Shown: in pieces, positions 32,707 through 36,557 of the stretch
Position numbering within the stretch: position 1 is the first letter of the stretch
Layout of the letters: each line of letters starts with the position of its first letter
Origin: Oscillatoriales cyanobacterium CG2_30_44_21
GTDB lineage: Bacteria > Cyanobacteriota > Cyanobacteriia > Pseudanabaenales > Pseudanabaenaceae
Direction of reading: 5' to 3'
Assembly (NCBI GenBank): GCA_001873375.1
Contig: MNZA01000170.1
Span: 1 to 36,557, forward strand
DNA: 36,557 bases
Program-made: the position numbers and the translations under genes
The notes under the pieces: model-generated
The model's input: the letters and a program-made list of their open reading frames with translations, nothing else
Told to the model about the DNA's origin: nothing
Databases searched by the model: none

Positions 32707-33690
32707 TTACTTTGTCATCGCTTGACATAACTCAATGATTGCCGTTTGCAAAGTTGCCGTTTCCTCTTTGCCATGTTTGAGGTCAGCTTCTAAACGCAAC
32801 AAAATACTTAGCGATCGCATTAACTTTTGACTGTTTAAACCTTGTACTTCTTGCTTTAAAAAATAAACCCGTTTAGGATTGCCAATTTCTGCCGCATCTG
32901 CGATCGCCTTATCATCCCTTTCGCCCGACTCTTGCATTAATTTAATCCAGAGCCATGTCCGAAACTGCCCCACCAAAGTGGCACAAATCCGCAATCCCGC
33001 TTCATTATTTCGCAATAACTCACCGATCAAAGACAGCGATCGGCTTGTATCGGCGGTACGAATTGCCCCCGCCAATTGCAAACTATTGTGAGCCGATGCT
33101 TGGATTAATGGCGTAATTTCTTTCGCGGTCATCGGCTTGGCATTGCCATGATGCGATAGTTGTAACTTTTGCAACTCCATAGTCAATCGTCGGCTGTCAC
33201 TTCCGATCGCATCAACTAACAGGTCAATGGCATCATTGGTTAGTTTCAAATCAATTTCTACGGCAGATTGCTTAACTAACTGGGCGATCGCATCTGTCTT
33301 CCAAGGCGGAATTAAAGAAAACTCTAAAACCTTGGCATATTTTTGAATTAACTTAGTAGATTTGGCTCTGCCATCAGGTTTATTGGCAGTAGTAAATAGG
33401 ATGTAAGAATCGTCAGGTAAATGATTAAATGTTCGCTCCAATTCGGCAAGCAATGACTCGGAGCAGCGTTGGGCGATCGCGGTGTCGGCAAGCCATGTCA
33501 AACGACCACCCATCCCAAAAGGAGCAGTCGCCGCTTGGTTTAAACCATCCATCACTTCTAGATCGCCGCTAGCGTTGATTTTTATATAGTTAAAATCTTT
33601 CCACAGGGGATCGATATACTTATTAATTAACTTTTTTGTTGCTTGATTAATTTGATAATCATCATCTCCCCAATAAAAGTAGACAGGCAT
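32707..33690 (-). CDS. holA: DNA polymerase III delta subunit
   Basis: A 327-residue clamp-loader subunit. It begins MPVYFYWGDDDYQINQATKKLI and carries the family segments FGMGGRLTWL, DSYILFTTANKPDGRAKSTKLIQK, LLVDAIGSDSRRLTMELQKL and the C-terminal ICATLVGQFRTWLWIKLMQE. Delta opens the beta sliding clamp. The gene converges on the kinase with only six bases between stops and no hairpin, unlike most gene ends in this window. HIP1 sites resume within it. Confidence 0.95.
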   Translation of the reverse strand: MPVYFYWGDDDYQINQATKKLINKYIDPLWKDFNYIKINASGDLEVMDGLNQAATAPFGMGGRLTWLADTAIAQRCSESLLAELERTFNHLPDDSYILFTTANKPDGRAKSTKLIQKYAKVLEFSLIPPWKTDAIAQLVKQSAVEIDLKLTNDAIDLLVDAIGSDSRRLTMELQKLQLSHHGNAKPMTAKEITPLIQASAHNSLQLAGAIRTADTSRSLSLIGELLRNNEAGLRICATLVGQFRTWLWIKLMQESGERDDKAIADAAEIGNPKRVYFLKQEVQGLNSQKLMRSLSILLRLEADLKHGKEETATLQTAIIELCQAMTK

Positions 33691-33731
33691 TGTATGATTA
33701 TTCCAACTATGTGGTGTGGTGCAGAGGATTA

Positions 33732-34424
33732 ATGATTACTAGAAGTAAAGTAAGCAGTCAGGCAAGACCAAAAAAGCCCAAAGCTCTTGCCAATCAAATC
33801 GATCACTATGAGGTTTGGGGAAAGAGAAGCTTTGATATTTTATTTGCTTTAGCCGTCTTAATCCTGTTGTCACCAGTATATTTAACCATTGCTCTTTTGG
33901 TGTTGATTAGCTCACGGGGATCAATATTTTACATTCACCAAAGGGTGGGTTTAAACGGACGGGAATTTAAATGTATTAAATTTAGAACCATGATTGATGG
34001 AGCTGAGCAGTTATTAGAAAATTACTTGGACTCCTGCCCCATCAGTCGTGCTGAATATGAGTCTTCCTTCAAGTTAAAGCAAGATCCGCGCATTACTGGG
34101 ATTGGTAAGTTTTTAAGAACCACCAGCCTCGATGAGCTACCCCAGTTTTGGAATGTTTTGGTTGGTGATATGAGTGTGGTGGGTCCACGCCCTCTCGTAC
34201 AGGCGGAGTTAATCAGGTATGGCAATAGGATTGATGAAGTGTTGAGTGTGCGCCCCGGAATCGCGGGGCTGTGGCAAGTGTCAGGTCGCAATGACATCCC
34301 CTATGCGAAGCGAGTTCAGCTTGATGCAAGCTATGTCAAGCTAATGTCTCTGGGCTTAGATATTAAGCTAATCCTCAATACGGTTTTAGTGGTGATTTTC
34401 CCTTGGGGAAATGGAGCGTATTAA
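33732..34424 (+). CDS. Sugar transferase, polyprenyl-phosphate glycosyl-1-phosphate transferase (WcaJ/RfbP type, short)
   Basis: 230 residues from ATG 33732, preceded by GAGG; an open frame runs back to 33690. It has a basic N-terminus, then WGKRSFDILFALAVLILLSPVYLTIALLVL as a re-entrant or membrane helix, then the bacterial sugar transferase core: KCIKFRTM, SLDELPQFWNVLVGDMSVVGPRP and RPGIAGLWQVSGRN. It lacks the multi-helix N-terminal region of full-length WbaP/WcaJ. It transfers a sugar-1-phosphate to undecaprenyl phosphate to start exopolysaccharide or O-antigen units. It diverges from holA, with 41 bases between starts. Confidence 0.92.
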   Translation: MITRSKVSSQARPKKPKALANQIDHYEVWGKRSFDILFALAVLILLSPVYLTIALLVLISSRGSIFYIHQRVGLNGREFKCIKFRTMIDGAEQLLENYLDSCPISRAEYESSFKLKQDPRITGIGKFLRTTSLDELPQFWNVLVGDMSVVGPRPLVQAELIRYGNRIDEVLSVRPGIAGLWQVSGRNDIPYAKRVQLDASYVKLMSLGLDIKLILNTVLVVIFPWGNGAY

Positions 34425-34428
34425 CACC

Positions 34429-34461
34429 AAATTAAGAAAAGGCGCAGCCATTTCTTAATTT
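34429..34461. repeat. Family-D hairpin downstream of the sugar transferase, 11-bp arms
   Basis: Arms AAATTAAGAAA (34429-34439) and its complement (34451-34461) flank A-GGC-GCA-GCC-A. Third copy of the family also seen at 31-58 and 16314-16346. Confidence 0.75.
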
Positions 34462-34498
34462 CAAAAACCAAAAATGACGGCGATTTTGATTACAGACT

Positions 34499-34563
34499 AT
34501 TAACCCAGAAATAATTTTAAAAGCGTTGCTTCGCAACGCTTTTAAAATTATTTCTGGGTTAAT
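34499..34563. repeat. Longest hairpin in the window, 31-bp perfect arms (family-B core)
   Basis: Arms 34499-34529 and 34533-34563 around TTC are perfect over 31 bp. The inner core AAGCGTTGC/GCAACGCTT is shared with 17974-18002 and 25565-25591; the outer 20 bp are specific. It sits between convergent genes. Confidence 0.93.
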
Positions 34564-34612
34564 TTAATACCAAAGGATGCGGCGCTAATCTTTTGAATGG
34601 AAATATCTTAAT

Positions 34613-34649
34613 AAAAAAAGTTGCGGCGCGAAGCGCCGCAACTTTTTTT
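34613..34649 (-). repeat. Family-A hairpin near the end of the membrane-protein gene, 17-bp arms
   Basis: Arms 34613-34629 and 34633-34649 around GAA, with A7 at the left and T7 at the right. On either strand this reads as a stem plus U-tract; it lies 19 bases past the stop at 34669. Confidence 0.9.
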
Positions 34650-34668
34650 TAACGCAAGGCGCAGCAGT

Positions 34669-35604
34669 TTAATTTCTACGACTGCGGGCTGTGGGTTTGG
34701 AAGAAAGATCGAACTCCAAAGCGGCAGCCATGCCCCAAAGCAGAAAGGCAAGAATCCAGAAAAACTCGGTTGGTTCACCACTTTGATAGGGTTTGCAAGG
34801 CTCGCTAGAGTTGATGCTGTAGTTGAACCAGAGATCGCTTAGAAACATAGAAATACCTGCACTGCCCAGCAGTCGCCAAGACTGTGCCGCCTTGCCGCCC
34901 CAAAAAGCTAGCAAAAGAATTGTCGCGACAATCAGCAACCAAATATCGCCAAGGGCATAGACGGTATTGAGAATTTTGCCTGTGTATTGATCTTCGGTGA
35001 TTGCTCCACCTACGCCAAAAGTGACATAAGCTGCCATTGCGATACCGACAAAACCTACACCACCAACGATCGCCCATTGTTTGGGATAAAGATTAAGTCG
35101 GCGACCAATCACAGACATTGCCATGCCCCATGCCAAAAATGCATAGGTGGCTGTGAAGAAAATATCGGCGATCGAGGGGAACGTGCTTACTAGATCAGTC
35201 GCTCCCTTTGCACCCGCTCCAATCAAACCGCTTTGATATTGAAAGTCTAGGTAACCAAAAATTAAATTGCCGATCCCCCAAGAGAGAATGCCAAGCCCTA
35301 AACCTAACCAAACTGTCCGACCATTGAGAATTTTAGGGCTGCGCCAATTTCGCAAACATAATAAGCCTGAAGCGGCGATCGCGACAGTTTGAAAAATATA
35401 AGTACCAGAGCGATACCAATTAGGTCTGAAGGTGAAATCTTTTACAACATTGATACAGCCTTGGGGCTTAATCGCTGGGGTAACTTCCGTGGGAGCGCTT
35501 AAAAATAGGTAAAACATGAGAGATACTACTGCCCATGCGATCGCTGCCCAGACAATTTGCTGTGTGGAAATCTCTGATGAAGTGGAAGATTTGACCCTAC
35601 TCAT
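34669..35604 (-). CDS. Eight-helix integral membrane protein, unknown function
   Basis: A 311-residue protein with about eight hydrophobic helices (near 18-35, 70-85, 98-119, 142-166, 177-198, 219-238, 243-265, 285-302). A loop after helix 1 carries GCINVVKDFTFRPNWYRSGTYIF, and conserved-looking motifs WGIGNLIFGYLD, PSIADIFF and ALGDIWLLIVA suggest a sensor- or transporter-like membrane domain, but no known family is recognised. The start ATG 35604 is in a good position. No neighbour hints at a role. Confidence 0.75.
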   Translation of the reverse strand: MSRVKSSTSSEISTQQIVWAAIAWAVVSLMFYLFLSAPTEVTPAIKPQGCINVVKDFTFRPNWYRSGTYIFQTVAIAASGLLCLRNWRSPKILNGRTVWLGLGLGILSWGIGNLIFGYLDFQYQSGLIGAGAKGATDLVSTFPSIADIFFTATYAFLAWGMAMSVIGRRLNLYPKQWAIVGGVGFVGIAMAAYVTFGVGGAITEDQYTGKILNTVYALGDIWLLIVATILLLAFWGGKAAQSWRLLGSAGISMFLSDLWFNYSINSSEPCKPYQSGEPTEFFWILAFLLWGMAAALEFDLSSKPTARSRRN

Positions 35605-35660
35605 AGATCTTGAACCTTGGCTACAAACATAAAAAAATTGTTGTTTTAATAAGCTTAGAA

Positions 35661-35684
35661 TACAGCGCTTTGCGCGGACTTAAA
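35661..35684 (+). repeat. 24-base tag next to a hairpin
   Basis: Third full copy of the TACAGCGCTTTGC...ACTTAAA tag, running into the hairpin that starts at 35682. Here the neighbouring gene ends on the minus strand, so the tag is on the far side of the hairpin from it. Confidence 0.7.
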
Positions 35685-35724
35685 AATTTTGAAAGTGGCG
35701 CGAAGCGCCACTTTCAAATATTTT
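35682..35724. repeat. Family-A-like hairpin, 13-bp perfect inner stem
   Basis: Inner arms 35689-35701 and 35705-35717 around GAA are perfect (GTGGCGC/GCGCCAC core); pairing continues outward with two mismatches to 35682/35724. It ends six bases before the minus-strand stop at 35731. Confidence 0.85.
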
Positions 35725-35730
35725 GGGTGT

Positions 35731-36390
35731 TCATCCCCACAGTTTACCTTTGGGAATCTTTTGCAGCCATGCAGTTACAGACATTGCTTCAGGAAGTTCG
35801 CTTAGAGCTTCCATGGCACTGTCTACAAAGCTACTGCTGCCGAAGTACGATGAGCCAAGTCGATGCACTTCTCCCAAAAGCATCTGTAATTTGCTTTCAT
35901 CCCAGTTGGGGATCTGCACACTATTAAGGGGATTAATTGATAATATTGCTTCCAGAGACTGGAGATTTTCGCATTGTGCAAACTTTCCTTGTTGCATAAA
36001 TCTCAGCAGGTCTTGCTTAAAAGAAACTGCCTGCCTTGTCCCGAGCAGATCTTCGACATCAAAATATACAGATTGCATCATTAGTAAGCAACCCTGCACA
36101 AGGTGAGTCCCTACCGATGAGCTAGTATTGGCGGCTGTGGCAGCTTGGGGGGCTAGCTTGACGCGCCCCCATACGCTAAAGCGTTGAGGCTCCTCTAACA
36201 ATACACAAGCTTTACCTTTGTTATCAGTTAAGTCACGCCATAGGGCTAAAGCTTCGTCTCGGTTATCGCCAAACATATTGAGTAACCGAAATGTTTGCCC
36301 TTGATACTGCAAAATCGGTATTTGTTGATCTTTATTTTGAGGGTTTTGAACGTTGACTATTTCAACGTCTTGGCGCTTCAGGATAAACAT
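35731..36390 (-). CDS. Conserved hypothetical protein, probably cyanobacterial
   Basis: A 219-residue soluble protein. The N-terminus (MFILKRQDVEIVNVQNPQNKDQQIPILQYQGQTFRLLNMF) is predicted β-rich and resembles conserved cyanobacterial proteins of unknown role. The middle has VWGRVKLAP and a helical SSSVGTHLVQGCLLMMQSVYFDVEDLLG, and the rest is helical. No signal peptide, membrane helix or catalytic motif. No function can be given. The upstream 167 bases to the window end hold no gene. Confidence 0.75.
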   Translation of the reverse strand: MFILKRQDVEIVNVQNPQNKDQQIPILQYQGQTFRLLNMFGDNRDEALALWRDLTDNKGKACVLLEEPQRFSVWGRVKLAPQAATAANTSSSVGTHLVQGCLLMMQSVYFDVEDLLGTRQAVSFKQDLLRFMQQGKFAQCENLQSLEAILSINPLNSVQIPNWDESKLQMLLGEVHRLGSSYFGSSSFVDSAMEALSELPEAMSVTAWLQKIPKGKLWG

Positions 36391-36544
36391 TTATCTACTG
36401 TTGACTCAACTGATGTTACCAGTAGCAACAAACTGTAGCTACCTAATGCCAAGGTTAATAATAATCCTAAAATCACGTTTCCACCTTGAAAGTTTGAAAT
36501 ATATAGCCTTAATCAGTCTTGGTAGGATATAAAACCCAATAAGT

Positions 36545-36557
36545 GAGTGGCGGCGCG
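36545..36557. repeat. Left arm of a family-A hairpin cut by the window edge
   Basis: The window ends in AGTGGCGGCGCG, the left half-core of the hairpin family. Confidence 0.6.

Overview
The window is cyanobacterial chromosomal DNA. The evidence is an allophycocyanin-family core protein (ApcF), a PII protein preceded by an NtcA box, a Calvin-cycle class II aldolase, a CSP41-like epimerase, XisH/XisI proteins, a eukaryotic-type Ser/Thr kinase, and many copies of the cyanobacterial palindrome HIP1 (GCGATCGC). The gene mix and repeat style suggest a Pseudanabaena-like organism, but this genus guess is weak. No rRNA, tRNA or CRISPR array was seen.

Layout. 0.1-1.5 kb: a cytochrome b plus Tat-exported molybdopterin enzyme pair (MsrPQ-like). 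1.6-9.9 kb: a small ORF, glnB (PII), a PacL-type Ca2+ ATPase, ftsY, a response regulator, fructose-bisphosphate aldolase and apcF. 10.2-17.9 kb: a FIST sensor protein, a small membrane protein, a CSP41-like SDR, an AmiC-like amidase overlapping an AEC permease, an FTR1 iron permease and a coiled-coil protein. 18.1-22 kb: pyruvate formate-lyase without its activase, a Rieske oxygenase and a PCP_red-domain mini-protein. 22-27.6 kb: a Ser/Thr kinase, a Uma2 protein, a lipoprotein, infC and aroB. 27.6-32.7 kb: an island with XisI, XisH and an HTH protein on the minus strand, diverging from a vWA / PP2C / Ser-Thr kinase triad (TerY-P type) on the plus strand. 32.7-36.4 kb: holA, a sugar transferase and two conserved proteins of unknown function.

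Two things stand out. First, nearly every intergenic gap outside the island holds one or more long perfect hairpins. Many share a GC core (GGCGGCGC / GCGCCGCC around a three-base loop), but the outer arms, 12-31 bp, are different at every locus and perfectly self-complementary. Several arms contain the stop codon and even the last sense codons of the neighbouring gene. MITE-like elements of about 100 bp are mixed in. Second, the 27.6-32.7 kb island lacks these hairpins and has only two HIP1 sites in 5 kb. It encodes a membrane-linked phospho-signalling triad with a probable operator in its divergent promoter region. The phosphatase gene shows signs of a 3' frameshift: the neighbouring frame stays open to an ATGA overlap with the kinase start.

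Both ends of the window fall inside a core of the hairpin family, which suggests a contig cut at repeats.
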